DNA of 64,000 nt from Rhizobium sp. R634 (GCF_002211305.1 NZ_LOKW01000001.1:434001-498000), one strand, 5' to 3'. Shown: positions 9,261-19,066, numbered from the stretch's first letter. Numbers and translations: made by a program. Notes: generated from the sequence alone by a model not told the origin.

Positions 9261-11516
9261 TTAGACAAGCACGAAGTCTTTGAAGTGAAGTGCTGCGGAA
9301 TTATCGAGATCCGCGACATGAACGGCCGCGCCCGCCGCGCTTCCATCCGCGTCATAGGATAGAATGCCGCTCTTCTGATCGTAGATCAGCTTGTCATCAG
9401 CCTCCAGCGCTTTTGTTCCGAGAACGAAATTCTCGTCCGAAAAATGGGAGAGGCTGAGCGCGGTGAACACCGAATGATCGAGCATCAGCTTGTCGCCCGC
9501 TGCAGAGGAAAAATCGCGGATCTTGTCCATGCTGATATTGTCGGGCTTCACGTCGAAGACGAAGGTATCGCCGCCGCCGCCGCCGGTCAGAATGTCTGCG
9601 CCGGCTTTTCCGATCAGCTTGTCGTTGCCGAGTCCGCCGTTCAGCTTGTCCGCGCCGGACCCGCCATCGAGAACGTTGCTGCCGCTATTTCCGGTCAGCA
9701 CGTCGTTGTAGCTGGAGCCAGTCACGTTTTCGATGCTGATGAACTTGTCACCGGCGGCATGGCCGCCCGATGCGGCGCCAGTCGCCAAGTTGACGTTCAC
9801 ACCGCCGGAGCCCGCATAGCCGGCCGTGTCGGTGCCGGTCCCGCCATTGAGAATGTCCCCGCCGGCGCCGCCGCTGAGCTTGTCCGCGCCAGCCCCACCA
9901 TTGAGAACGTTGCTGCCGCCATTGCCGCCGGTCAGCACGTCGTTGTAGCTGGAGCCAGTCAAGTTTTCGATGCTGGCGATCTTGTCACCGGCAGCTTGCC
10001 CGCCCGATGCGGCCTTCGTCGCCAGGTTGACGTTGACCGCGGTGGAGCCTGCATAGCTGGCCGTGTCGGTGCCGCTGCCACCGTCCAGCACATCCGCGCC
10101 GGCGCCGCCCTTCAACACGTCACTACCGCCGAGACCCTTGTAGGTTTCGTTGCCGGCGTTGGACTGACCGGTGTGCGGCAGGATGTCGTTGCCGTCGGTG
10201 CCGGTGATTACCTTCGTCGGCGAGGTCGGCGAGGTCGGGGTTGTCGGCGTAGTCGGTGTGGTTGGTGTGGTTGGTGTGGTTGGTGTGGTTGGTGTAGTCG
10301 GTTGCGTTGGCGTGGTCGGTGTCGAGCTGGAGCCCGATTCATAGGCGCCCATATCGACAGTCCCAACGACGCGAGCGTGGCCGTCCAGATCGACGGAGGC
10401 GACGCCGTATTTGCTGGTTCCGCCGTCGATCGCCGACGAGCCCGAGCCGAGGTGGAAGTTGTCGCTCGCTGCCCCCGCGAATTTCGGATCGACGCCGAGC
10501 TTGTTACCGTCCGCCGCGCTCGGCATCGCGTTGCCGCCGTCGGTTTTGACCGAGGCCTGGCCGGCCGTGCCGTTATAGGTGATGTTGTTGGCCCAGACGA
10601 CGTTGCTGTTCTTGTAGCTGTCGGTCGACGTATTATCGATCGCGGTGTTGTTCTTGTTGATCGACGGGTCCGCGACGGCGATGTTGTTGACCCAGGTGTT
10701 GTTGCTCGACGCCGAGTTGCTGAGCTCGCCGCGCCAGGTGCCGCTGTTCTGCGGGTCCTGATTGTTGTGGTATGCGGTGTTGTTTTTCACCGTGACGGAG
10801 TCGCTCCAGGTAACCTGGATGCCTTTGCCGCCGTTCTGGTAGACGAGGTTATTCTCGACCAGGGTCTTGAACGTGTAGTTCGGATGACCGCTCGTCTGGG
10901 TGCTCTGGAAGTCGTCGATGATGATGCCGTTGCCATCGGTGTGTGCACCCGACTTCGTGACGTTGTCGTGCGAGATGTTGTTCCGCACGATCGTCCGGTA
11001 GCCGTCCGTCGAGGTGTCGCCGGTGATGTTCCGGTTCTGGTAGATCGAGATGCCCGAGAACCAACCCGTCGATGCGTTATTGTAGGTCTCGTTGCCTTCG
11101 ATGCGGATGAAGTCCGACTGGTTGAACTGGATGCCCGACTCCCCGCTGCCGTGGACCTTGTTATCGAGGATCTGGATGTGGTGGACATTGTTCGCTTCGA
11201 TGCCGTCGCCGTTGGCGCCGCCAATGTCAAAGCCCTTAACGACAACGTAGTTGGCGTTGACACTAATCGCGTTCCACGAGCCCTCGGGCGGCCGGATCAG
11301 CGCCCCGCCGGGAACTTCCGAGCGCAGCGTGATGTTGCCTGCTGCCGAGCCGTCCTTGTCGATGTTGATGGCCTCGTTGTAGGTCCCCGCCTTTACCACG
11401 ACCTCGTCGCCGGGCCTAAGGTTCGATGCCATTGCCTCGCTGATCGTGCGAAAAGGAGACGAGGCACTGCCGTTGCCGCCGCTGCTGCCGGTCGTTGCTA
11501 CGTAGTATGTCGTCAT
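9261..11516 (-). CDS. Secreted beta-helix protein with RTX calcium-binding repeats
   Basis: A 751-aa protein. Residues about 1-390 form an Asn/Gly-rich right-handed beta-helix opening with YYVATTGSSGGNGSASSPF. A threonine-proline linker (repeated TPT) spans about 395-435. About 440-640 carries RTX nonapeptides (GGxGxDxLxG type) arranged as two long near-repeats of about 78 residues (SYNDVLTG, GADKLSGG and similar). There is no N-terminal signal peptide. The C-terminal tail ends in hydrophobic FKDFVLV, as expected for a type I secretion signal. The ATG at 11516 has GAGG eight bases upstream and is preferred to a TTG 36 bases earlier. Rhizobial glycanases with RTX repeats (PlyA/PlyB type) are known to leave through PrsDE. 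This protein probably binds or cleaves polysaccharide outside the cell, which is inference. Confidence 0.87.
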   Translation of the reverse strand: MTTYYVATTGSSGGNGSASSPFRTISEAMASNLRPGDEVVVKAGTYNEAINIDKDGSAAGNITLRSEVPGGALIRPPEGSWNAISVNANYVVVKGFDIGGANGDGIEANNVHHIQILDNKVHGSGESGIQFNQSDFIRIEGNETYNNASTGWFSGISIYQNRNITGDTSTDGYRTIVRNNISHDNVTKSGAHTDGNGIIIDDFQSTQTSGHPNYTFKTLVENNLVYQNGGKGIQVTWSDSVTVKNNTAYHNNQDPQNSGTWRGELSNSASSNNTWVNNIAVADPSINKNNTAIDNTSTDSYKNSNVVWANNITYNGTAGQASVKTDGGNAMPSAADGNKLGVDPKFAGAASDNFHLGSGSSAIDGGTSKYGVASVDLDGHARVVGTVDMGAYESGSSSTPTTPTQPTTPTTPTTPTTPTTPTTPTTPTSPTSPTKVITGTDGNDILPHTGQSNAGNETYKGLGGSDVLKGGAGADVLDGGSGTDTASYAGSTAVNVNLATKAASGGQAAGDKIASIENLTGSSYNDVLTGGNGGSNVLNGGAGADKLSGGAGGDILNGGTGTDTAGYAGSGGVNVNLATGAASGGHAAGDKFISIENVTGSSYNDVLTGNSGSNVLDGGSGADKLNGGLGNDKLIGKAGADILTGGGGGDTFVFDVKPDNISMDKIRDFSSAAGDKLMLDHSVFTALSLSHFSDENFVLGTKALEADDKLIYDQKSGILSYDADGSAAGAAVHVADLDNSAALHFKDFVLV
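10205..10325. repeat. 9-bp tandem repeat encoding a Thr-Pro linker
   Basis: The unit GGTGTGGTT and close variants repeats about a dozen times inside the RTX gene and encodes its (TPT)n hinge between beta-helix and RTX domain. Such arrays can change length by replication slippage without breaking the frame. Confidence 0.8.
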
Positions 11517-12776
11517 TGTCTTGTCCTCAACCTTAGCGTTGTTCTTTACCAATTGCTAATTTTAGCTAATCACTCGTTGCGGCGCGGTTTATAGGCCGAC
11601 GTTTTCGAGGGCGCAACAGCAACGCGACAGTAAGTGCTTGAGATGAATGAGCCTTATTGCTGCCACAATGTCCAAATCACTCCAAAGTTACATTTTGAAA
11701 TATTTGCGGAATTTCGAGTCGCTCAAATTGGGGCAGTATAAAGGTCCCGTTTGCCGCGAATTATTCTTTCTACAACTACAGTGACATAGCCCTATTGAAA
11801 ACATTAAGGAAACCCGATGGGGTGAGTGGATTTTTCCTCCGAAACGAAAAAACGGCATTTTTTTTCTCAATTTAACAATTTTTGGCATCTTTTGCGTAAT
11901 AAATGGCCGCCGTGCAGGGGCATCGGGGCCTGCTCACCACTTTATAAGGCAGCATATCGACGGCCAGCGACTCACTCGCCATCCACAAAAGCGCGTCCAA
12001 AAGTGTTCGATTATCCGTGCGGAGACCGCGTCTCCCTCTGGTCTCACACGGCACAAAGCTCCTGCACTGATCATCTCGATGTGCGTCGCAATCCATCACC
12101 GCCTCCAGAAGTCAGGTGATGAATCGGCGTTGCTCCAGCCCGGGAAACCCAGCCTTTGAATCGTCATCCGGTGGAGTGAGGCAGGCGTCCCGATAGTGGG
12201 CGGGGCTATATTATTGACAGCAAGCTGTCTCGGCACTTCTGCACTGAAGGTTCCCCGGAACTTCAGGATGGCGGTTGCAGCCTTCCTCGGCATAGGCGAG
12301 GTCCACGCATCCGACGGACGAAGGTCATGAAAACTGCGACGCGGCCGGAGGCCTGCCGATCCATCGAATGAGCCATCACGTCAAGGTGAAAGCATTTTGA
12401 GCGTCGAGGCGAAGCCGCGGCCAGATCCGCTCGAAGATCCTGCGTAGACTATATCAATCAGTGCTCAAGTCTTTCTGCAGCTGGTTGGTGCTGCCGGGAA
12501 GCTCTGGAGGCTTGCCAGCCGGGGCCCTCATCGCGCATTTCGGGTTCGGCATGTCTCCCTGCCGGCTTTATTCACGCTCGAACTCTATTTATGCGCGAAG
12601 CGACTATCTTCTGCGGCTTTGCGTGGTTTGACCGCTCTTTCGGGGCCGCGCTCATCAAAAAGAGCAAACCTGGCAAGCCGAGGGGTACGTCACCTTACTT
12701 CGAATATGTAACCTATCTCAGCCTAAGACGTAGAAACACGAGGTCTCTTCTACGTCCAACAGTTGGAGGCGCAAGT
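11517..12776. other. Long gap without a recognisable gene
   Basis: About 1.26 kb lies upstream of both the RTX gene (minus) and the WecG-like gene (plus). The part at 11600-11900 is AT-rich compared with the flanks, fitting promoters. From 11900 to 12590 every frame gives only short unrelated peptides. I found no intact gene, RNA motif or insertion-sequence end. It may hold regulatory DNA or decayed sequence. Confidence 0.5.
12727..12756. promoter_or_regulatory. 9-bp inverted repeat upstream of the WecG-like gene
   Basis: GACGTAGAA at 12727-12735 and TTCTACGTC at 12748-12756 are perfect complements with a 12-base spacer. They lie just before a GGAGG at 12765. The element could be an operator or an RNA hairpin. 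No T-run follows. Confidence 0.45.
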
Positions 12777-12908
12777 ATGGAGGCAATCGTCCTGGCAGCA
12801 TATTCTGATGACAGTTTAGATCGCGAAAGCGTAGGTCATGAGAAAGCAACCAGTAGACGGCAGCCAAGATTCAGTTCTCAATCAAACGAGTTCTTTGGAA
12901 TGGATTAA
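12777..12908 (+). CDS. Candidate 43-aa upstream ORF overlapping the WecG-like gene
   Basis: ATG at 12777 has an unusually good GGAGG seven bases before it (12765-12769). It opens a 43-codon frame beginning MEAIVLAAYSDD. The frame runs about 70 bases into the next gene in another reading frame. No family is recognised. It may be a leader ORF that couples translation of the transferase, or chance. The hairpin at 12727-12756 lies immediately upstream. Confidence 0.3.
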   Translation: MEAIVLAAYSDDSLDRESVGHEKATSRRQPRFSSQSNEFFGMD

Positions 12909-13695
12909 TGTCCTTGGTGTTCGCATTTCGGCAGTTAATCTCAAAAGCGCGACTGGTTTTATTCAAAAAGCGATCGAGGACGGTAGGAAGGGATATGTGT
13001 GCGTACGCGACGCACACGGCGTCGTCCGATGTCAAGATGATCCCGAGCTCCGGTCGATACATAACCGGGCTTTCCTCGTAACTCCTGACGGCATGCCGTT
13101 GGTATGGGCATTGAAGCGTGCGGGCCATGCCGAAAGCGACAGGGTCTATGGACCGGATCTCATGTTGTCCGTTTTCGATTCCGGCAGCTCCAACGGCTTG
13201 CGCCACTTCCTTTATGGCGCAACGGCCGAAACGCTCGAACAACTGCAGGCGCGCCTTCTCGAGAAATTTCCGAAAGCACAGATCGTCGGCTCCTATGCGC
13301 CACCTTTTCGCAGCCTGTCGACGCCGGAGGAAACGGAAATTGCTGACCGGCTCAATCGATCGGGCGCCGATATCATCTGGGTCGGGCTGAGCAGTCCCAA
13401 GCAGGAACTCTGGATGGCGCGCATGCGTGATCGTCTGGACGCATCGATGCTCATCGGTGTCGGAGCCGCATTCGATTTCCACGCCGGCCTCAAGCGGCAG
13501 GCTCCGAGATTCATTCAAAGAAGCGGCTTCGAATGGATGTTTCGTCTTCTGTGCGAGCCGCGGCGGCTGTGGCGGCGCTACGCGCTCGTCGTGCCGACCT
13601 TCATCTCACTGTCAGCATTCCAGAGACTGGGGCTTCGGAAGTTTCCGATCGAAGACGCTATTTCTGGATCGGGCGCGTCAGGACAAATGCAGTAG
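12838..13695 (+). CDS. WecG/TagA/CpsF family glycosyltransferase (GT26)
   Basis: A 285-aa transferase that in known relatives adds the second sugar (for example ManNAcA or ManNAc) to a polyprenyl-diphosphate-linked sugar. Family marks are VLGVRISAVNLKSA at the N-terminus, VTPDGMPLVWALK at about residue 82 (the TPDG motif), and the late WVGLSSPKQELWMARM followed by GVGAAFDFHAG. The start has only a modest AGG before it. It opens a plus-strand series followed by the initiating transferase 14 bases later. The sugar donor is not determined. Confidence 0.92.
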   Translation: MRKQPVDGSQDSVLNQTSSLEWINVLGVRISAVNLKSATGFIQKAIEDGRKGYVCVRDAHGVVRCQDDPELRSIHNRAFLVTPDGMPLVWALKRAGHAESDRVYGPDLMLSVFDSGSSNGLRHFLYGATAETLEQLQARLLEKFPKAQIVGSYAPPFRSLSTPEETEIADRLNRSGADIIWVGLSSPKQELWMARMRDRLDASMLIGVGAAFDFHAGLKRQAPRFIQRSGFEWMFRLLCEPRRLWRRYALVVPTFISLSAFQRLGLRKFPIEDAISGSGASGQMQ

Positions 13696-13709
13696 AGGGG
13701 TAAAGCGTC

Positions 13710-15200
13710 ATGTCCTTATTTGCATCGACAGAAGTAAGACCGCGTCCGTCGAAGGCAGCGACATCAAGTGATATGACGGCGCGGGTGATCCCGGCAGGTT
13801 CCGTGCCGCCCATAGCAGCCAAGACCGCCGATGCCTTTGACTGGGCAGGGCCGAATATGCCCGAACTACGGCGTCGGCTTCCTCGGCTTGCAACCTCGTC
13901 CTTCCTGGTCGCCGGCGACATTGCGGGCTATTTGATTGCCTATTTTGTTCTCGTGTCCCTTCTCCCCGGTGGTTTGGAGGGCTCGCTGGTCGAGCGTACG
14001 TTCGCGATCGCAGCACTCGCCGCGATCATTCTTTACGCATCGGCCGGCCTCTATCCTGGATACCGGCTGCATGACCACGAACATCTGCGGCGGCGCACTT
14101 TAGCTGCCGTCAAGGTGGCTGTCCTGGCGGCGTTCGGAGCAATTATCCTGCCGGAGGGGGAGCGACTGCTGCTTGCCACTATCGGGTTCCTCGCTCTCGG
14201 GCTGATAGTACAGCCATTTGTGCATTGGCTTGCACGGGGCCTTTGCCGGAAGCTCGGAGTCTGGGGGGAGCGCGCGGTTGTCATCGGGGCAGGCAACCTT
14301 GCTCCCGCTCTCGTGGCCCATTTCAAGGATCACTGGCAGTATGGCATCAGGCCGGAGCCTTTTTTCGCCGATACTTTGGAGGCTTTGCCCGATGGCGGGT
14401 CCTCCATTGCCGTGGTTGCGGGCGACCCGGGCTCGCCGATACCCGATTTGGCGGTGATGCGCCGGAAGTTCGCCGAAGTCGTTCTGCTGTCCGACACGCC
14501 GAACCTCAAGGTAAGCGGACTGCGACCCGCGGATGTCGGCGGAGAGATCGGTATTCGCCTCGCCACTTGTGAGAAGTCAGCGAACTCGGATCTGGTTCGA
14601 CGGATCCTCGATCTCGCAATCGCCGTCCCTGCAATGATCGTGGTCGCGCCGTTCATCGCGTTCGCCGCGGCCGCAATCTATGCCATTGATCCAGGCCCCG
14701 TCTTCTTCCGGCACACCAGGGAGGGGCGGTCCGGTAAGCCGGTGCACGTTCTGAAATTGCGGACGATGTATCAGAATGCTGAACAGCGCCTTGAAGCACT
14801 GTTCCGAGACAACCCCGCTATGCGCGCCGAGTGGTTGAGCCATTTCAAGCTCAAGGAGGATCCGCGCGTCCTTCCGGTTATCGGACACATGCTGCGCTCT
14901 TCGAGCATCGATGAGCTTCCGCAATTGGTGAACATCATTGCGGGCGAGATGGCCATCGTCGGACCGCGTCCGTTCCCCGAATATCACCTCCTGGCCATGA
15001 ACAGCGAATTTCGAGCCAAGCGCCGTTCCGTCACGCCGGGGCTCACGGGCCTTTGGCAAATATCCGAACGAAGCAATGCGGATATCGAGCTGCAGCAGCA
15101 ACTTGACGAGTTCTACATCGACAATCGGTCCCTGTGGTTCGACTGCCAAATTCTTTTCAGCACAATCCCTGCGCTCTTCAAGCGTAGGGGAGCCTACTGA
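13710..15200 (+). CDS. Polyprenyl-phosphate sugar-1-phosphate transferase (WbaP/ExoY superfamily)
   Basis: A 496-aa inner-membrane enzyme that starts repeat-unit synthesis by moving hexose-1-phosphate from a UDP-sugar to undecaprenyl phosphate. It has the long polyprenyl-glycosylphosphotransferase form: four or five N-terminal membrane segments (about residues 60-190), a central Rossmann-like region, and the catalytic C-terminal domain after another membrane hairpin (about 300-496). Motifs include [37 protein letters not shown] and [13 protein letters not shown]. The start has GAGGGG nine bases upstream. It sits between a second-sugar transferase and UDP-xylose synthase. Whether the first sugar is glucose, galactose or another is unknown. 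Confidence 0.93.
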   Translation: MSLFASTEVRPRPSKAATSSDMTARVIPAGSVPPIAAKTADAFDWAGPNMPELRRRLPRLATSSFLVAGDIAGYLIAYFVLVSLLPGGLEGSLVERTFAIAALAAIILYASAGLYPGYRLHDHEHLRRRTLAAVKVAVLAAFGAIILPEGERLLLATIGFLALGLIVQPFVHWLARGLCRKLGVWGERAVVIGAGNLAPALVAHFKDHWQYGIRPEPFFADTLEALPDGGSSIAVVAGDPGSPIPDLAVMRRKFAEVVLLSDTPNLKVSGLRPADVGGEIGIRLATCEKSANSDLVRRILDLAIAVPAMIVVAPFIAFAAAAIYAIDPGPVFFRHTREGRSGKPVHVLKLRTMYQNAEQRLEALFRDNPAMRAEWLSHFKLKEDPRVLPVIGHMLRSSSIDELPQLVNIIAGEMAIVGPRPFPEYHLLAMNSEFRAKRRSVTPGLTGLWQISERSNADIELQQQLDEFYIDNRSLWFDCQILFSTIPALFKRRGAY

Positions 15201-15243
15201 CGATCCTCGCTTCGCGAAGCAACCATCAACAGGGAGCACACCA

Positions 15244-16287
15244 ATGCACGGACAAAAACGAGTTATGGTAACCGGCGGCACGGGATTTCTGGGATCATTC
15301 CTGTGCGAAAGGCTATTGCGAGAGGGCAATGACGTCCTCTGCGTGGACAATTACTACACCGGTTCGCGTGACAACGTGCTGCATCTTCTTGACGATCCTC
15401 GTTTCGAGGTGCTCCGCCACGACATTACCTTCCCGCTCTATGTGGAGGTCGACGAGATCTACAACCTCGCCTGCCCGGCATCTCCGGTCCACTATCAATT
15501 CGATCCGGTGCAGACCGTGAAGACCAATGTGCACGGGGCCATCAACATGCTCGGCCTGGCAAAACGCACCAAGGCGAAAATCTTCCAGGCCTCCACGAGC
15601 GAAGTTTACGGCGATCCGGCAGTCCATCCCCAGCCCGAGGAGTATCGCGGCAGCGTCAATCCGATCGGTCCCCGTGCCTGCTATGACGAAGGCAAGCGCT
15701 GCGCCGAAACGCTGTTCTTCGACTACCACCGTCAATATGGCGTGGAAATCCGCGTGGCGCGGATTTTCAATACCTACGGGCCGCGCATGCAGACCAATGA
15801 CGGCCGCGTCGTCTCCAATTTCATCGTTCAGGCGCTTCAAAACGAGCCGATCACCATCTTCGGCAACGGCACGCAAACACGCTCCTTCTGCTATGTGGAC
15901 GATCTGATCGAAGGCTTCATCCGCCTGATGGCGGCGCCGGCCGGGGTGACAGGCCCGATCAATCTCGGCAATCCCGGCGAGTTCCAGGTCCGGGAACTGG
16001 CCGAAATGGTCATCGAAATGACCGGATCGAAATCAACCATCGTCTACAAGCCTCTGCCGGTCGACGACCCGACGCAGCGCAAGCCGGATATCAGCCGCGC
16101 AAAGCAGGATCTCGGCTGGCAGCCGACGGTGAACCTGCATGACGGGCTCGAGAAGACGATCGCTTATTTCGAGTGGAAGCTTTCCGGCGGCGCGCGGAAC
16201 AGGCTCAACGTCAAGCCCTCGCAGGAGGCTTACCCGCATCTGGCGGCTCCGACCGTCGAACGCACTGTTCCTGAAGCCATTCGATAG
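15244..16287 (+). CDS. UDP-glucuronate decarboxylase (UDP-xylose synthase)
   Basis: An extended short-chain dehydrogenase of 347 aa that converts UDP-glucuronate to UDP-xylose with NAD+. It shows the GGTGFLG NAD-binding loop (residues 11-17), the substrate-pocket STSEVYGDP (with Ser119 and Glu120), the catalytic Tyr147-x3-Lys151 (CYDEGK) and [10 protein letters not shown]. SxVHYQ and [12 protein letters not shown] are typical of UXS enzymes and separate it from general epimerases. ATG at 15244 has GGGAG before it. A longer in-frame extension would overlap the previous gene and is rejected. Its product suggests xylose, or a 4-keto derivative, in the polysaccharide. Confidence 0.93.
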   Translation: MHGQKRVMVTGGTGFLGSFLCERLLREGNDVLCVDNYYTGSRDNVLHLLDDPRFEVLRHDITFPLYVEVDEIYNLACPASPVHYQFDPVQTVKTNVHGAINMLGLAKRTKAKIFQASTSEVYGDPAVHPQPEEYRGSVNPIGPRACYDEGKRCAETLFFDYHRQYGVEIRVARIFNTYGPRMQTNDGRVVSNFIVQALQNEPITIFGNGTQTRSFCYVDDLIEGFIRLMAAPAGVTGPINLGNPGEFQVRELAEMVIEMTGSKSTIVYKPLPVDDPTQRKPDISRAKQDLGWQPTVNLHDGLEKTIAYFEWKLSGGARNRLNVKPSQEAYPHLAAPTVERTVPEAIR

Positions 16288-16291
16288 GGAC

Positions 16292-18133
16292 ATGAATAGC
16301 AACGTTGATCAGCGAAAGCCGCGTCTCGTTTTCTTTCAATGGGACCATCAGCCCAATGCGAACGCGGCCGGTTACCTGCTGCTGCACATGCAGCAGCAGG
16401 TCAAATGCCTCGCAACACATTTCGATGTCGTCGTCATCAACCGCGACTGCGATTATGCGGAGATATGCGACAAGCACGAGCCGGATCTGACGCTGTTCGA
16501 GAGCGGTTATCGGTCGCATGGCTCACATCGGATAAAAATCACCAACACCAATACCCATTTCGCCGTACCGAAGCTTGGTCTTCATAATGCCGACCCATGG
16601 TGCGATCGGCGCGCGGGCTTCCTTTCCGATATGGAGCAGTGGGGCATCGAGACGTATTTCGCGATCGCAACCATGACTCCGGAATATATGCCGGCGGTGA
16701 AGGAGAATCTGTTCGTCTGGCCAAATTTCATCGATCCGGAAGTCTACCGCGACTATGGTCAGCAAAAGGTCATCCCGGTCACGCTGACAGGTCAAGCCTA
16801 TGGGCTTTATCCCTGGCGGCAGACGGTCTTTCCGATGATCCGGGACCGTTACCCCTGCCTGGTCTCACCGCAACACGCCTATGAAAGCAAGCTCGCTTCC
16901 CAGCTCCTGTCCGGCGAGGCTTATGCCCGCGCACTCAACGCGAGCCTCCTGGTCCCCACATGCGGCACCATGGGCGGCGAGGTCGTGCGCAAGCACTTTG
17001 AGATTCCCGGGGCGAGGGCCTGTCTCGTGACGGAACGCACGGCAGCAGTGGAAGCAGCCGGCTTTGTCGACATGGAAAACGGTGTCTTTGTTGACAGTCG
17101 CAACGTGGTCGAGCGGCTGGATTACCTTTTTGCCCATCCCGACGAGATAGAGCGTATCACGACAGCCGGTCACAGTTTGATCCATTCGCGCCATACGCTG
17201 AGGCACAGGCCGCAAATATATCAGTGGTTTATGTTGAACAGAGGCCTGCAGTTCGGCGAAAAGATCATCCAGTCCGGCCCTTTCGCCGATCTTGCAAAGG
17301 TCAAGCGTAGCTCCAAGCAAGAGAGCGTCCATATCGTCGGGGAAGCGAGCGATCGCGTTTTGCTGAAGCAGGGCGACTTGCTTCTCGAAGAGGGCAAGGT
17401 GGAGGAGGCCAAGCAGTGCTACGCACGCTGCCTGGACTATGTATCCTACCTGCCCGAGGCCAAATTCCGCCTTGCCATCTGTGCATTGCAGGAGGGCGAC
17501 GCCGATCGCGCCCATGACCTTCTGGTGGACCTGGTTAAGGTGACCATGACCGAATATGGGGCGATAAACCCGGATCCGGTCGAGTGGGCGTACTTCCTTC
17601 TCTCTTTGATCTGCAGGGGCCAGTTTGAGCGGGCGCGGAGGCTGCAGGATTTCTACCCATCGCTGTCCCACGACGAATTCAGGCGCGCGCGCCTCGTCAT
17701 CTCGCAACTTAGTCGCTCAGGAGAAGGGAGCGTCTCGGGACGGTATGGCAGGGATCGAAGAAGCATTCACCAGATTCCCGAGCGGAGCGATTCCGAGTGG
17801 CTTGCAAGGTTCTCCGATATTCTTGAGCGCTGTCACCAGCCAGATCTTGCAAATGTTCTTCGTGCCGCTCCTATTGGCGGAAGCGGGACTGACGAGAAAC
17901 CAGCATCTCTACGCTTCAAACGTGACGCCTCCTGGCGCCTTCGACTATATTCCGGCGTCGATGGCCTCATGATCAAGCTGCGCCTGAATCGCCTGAGGCC
18001 GAATGTACCGCCTCTGCCGGAGTTCCGATATCTCTGGCATCTTGCGCGGGGTCTGGTCCCTCAGTCGCAGAGAGGCCTGTTGCGCAGGATCCGAATGGCT
18101 CTTTCTAGGCCTCCCGTGGGCACCGGCAATTAG
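16292..18133 (+). CDS. CgeB-like glycosyltransferase with TPR-like repeats
   Basis: A 613-aa cytoplasmic protein. Residues about 1-350 resemble the CgeB/Glyco_trans_1_2 group, with the late ARACLVTERTAAVEAAGF and the stretch up to HTLRHRPQIYQWF. At about 360-440 come two helical TPR-like repeats (GDLLLEEGKVEEAKQCYARC and the following copy). The last 170 residues are unassigned. The ATG lies four bases after the previous stop, with AGGGA overlapping that stop, so it is probably translated by coupling. The transferase call rests on fold-level similarity. Fusion to TPR suggests binding to a partner protein. Donor unknown. Confidence 0.75.
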   Translation: MNSNVDQRKPRLVFFQWDHQPNANAAGYLLLHMQQQVKCLATHFDVVVINRDCDYAEICDKHEPDLTLFESGYRSHGSHRIKITNTNTHFAVPKLGLHNADPWCDRRAGFLSDMEQWGIETYFAIATMTPEYMPAVKENLFVWPNFIDPEVYRDYGQQKVIPVTLTGQAYGLYPWRQTVFPMIRDRYPCLVSPQHAYESKLASQLLSGEAYARALNASLLVPTCGTMGGEVVRKHFEIPGARACLVTERTAAVEAAGFVDMENGVFVDSRNVVERLDYLFAHPDEIERITTAGHSLIHSRHTLRHRPQIYQWFMLNRGLQFGEKIIQSGPFADLAKVKRSSKQESVHIVGEASDRVLLKQGDLLLEEGKVEEAKQCYARCLDYVSYLPEAKFRLAICALQEGDADRAHDLLVDLVKVTMTEYGAINPDPVEWAYFLLSLICRGQFERARRLQDFYPSLSHDEFRRARLVISQLSRSGEGSVSGRYGRDRRSIHQIPERSDSEWLARFSDILERCHQPDLANVLRAAPIGGSGTDEKPASLRFKRDASWRLRLYSGVDGLMIKLRLNRLRPNVPPLPEFRYLWHLARGLVPQSQRGLLRRIRMALSRPPVGTGN

Positions 18134-18286
18134 CTGTGGGAAATGCACTCACCTGAAGAAGCGCGTATGAGAAACGCCCCAGGTGAAGCTGCAGGTGCTC
18201 CCACTGAGGCGTTTCCGGCGTTAAATCTCGGACTCGGTGGCGTATTTGCCGCGCAGCCACCGAGGATATTTAGAGCGAGAATGCGC

Positions 18287-19066
18287 TCAGCACAGGCTGT
18301 TTGCAGCAGAGCCGCCCGAAAGAAAAAGATCGTTGAGCTTGAACACGACTTCCGTTCTGTTCGTTGCTTTGACCTTTTTCATAATATTGCGAACATGCAC
18401 CTTTACAGTGCTTTCTCGCAGGTTGAGCTCATAGGCGATGATTTTATTCGCCTTTCCGCGTCGGAGCGCCTCCACGACTTCGACTTGACGATCCGTGAAT
18501 ATGCCGGCCAGCGGGCGTGCGGTCGAATTGCTCGAGTCCAGCAAGTGACGCATGGCGAACAGGGCGCTTGCAGGCACGAAAATTCCGCCCGCCACCGACA
18601 GGGCGATCAATTCCATGCAGACGCTGACGCTGACTGAAGCGGGTATGAACCCTTTAGCTCCGTACTCGAGCGCCCTGACGATCTGACCGAAATCGTCGCT
18701 ATCGGCCAATACGATGAGTGGCGTTGATACGAATTCCGATGAAAGTTTCCGGATTTGCTCCGAAACGGCCGGCTCATCGATTTTCTTGCCGCCGACGTTC
18801 AAGAGGATTGCCGAAAGCGGCGGATATTCATCGCGCTTCTGCTTCCACTCCTCAATTGAACCGAATGCCAGAATCTGCAAATCCGCTTTCTGGGCAGACA
18901 TGCATTGCGCCAGGCATTGACGATCGAGCTCACGATTATCGAGAATGACAAGCGAATGCGTGTGTCTTCCCGGAACGGCAGGTGGGTTCGAATTGTTTTC
19001 CATCCTCAGCGGAAGAGCGACGTTCTCCTGCCTGAGGTCCAAATTTGGTATAAGTGCTGAATTCAC
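18287..19066 (-). CDS. LuxR/NarL-type regulator with atypical (pseudo) receiver domain
   Basis: A 259-aa DNA-binding regulator. The receiver-like domain (about residues 35-155) keeps the fold pattern, but the phosphoacceptor position is Asn90 (AILLNVGGKK) and the conserved Lys position reads GFIPAS. Normal aspartate phosphorylation is therefore unlikely. The LuxR helix-turn-helix lies at about 190-250 (FTDRQVEVVEALRRGKANK, STVKVHVRNIMKK). GTG at 19066 has GGGGAGG eight bases upstream and is far better than the TTG at 19126 or the ATG at 19003. It is divergent from the sugar-nucleotide operon and convergent with the transferase series, so control of polysaccharide genes is likely but inferred. 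Confidence 0.88.
   Translation of the reverse strand: MNSALIPNLDLRQENVALPLRMENNSNPPAVPGRHTHSLVILDNRELDRQCLAQCMSAQKADLQILAFGSIEEWKQKRDEYPPLSAILLNVGGKKIDEPAVSEQIRKLSSEFVSTPLIVLADSDDFGQIVRALEYGAKGFIPASVSVSVCMELIALSVAGGIFVPASALFAMRHLLDSSNSTARPLAGIFTDRQVEVVEALRRGKANKIIAYELNLRESTVKVHVRNIMKKVKATNRTEVVFKLNDLFLSGGSAANSLC

Noticed and set aside
9444..11594. 716-codon plus-strand open frame opposite the RTX gene
   Set aside because: It mirrors the repetitive GC-rich RTX gene, is dominated by Val/Ala/Arg/Asp-rich low-complexity sequence, has no domain and no ribosome site. It is an antisense shadow.
18171..18215. Inverted repeat GAAACGCC/GGCGTTTC as a terminator
   Set aside because: The loop is 29 bases and no T-run follows, so it is too weak to call.
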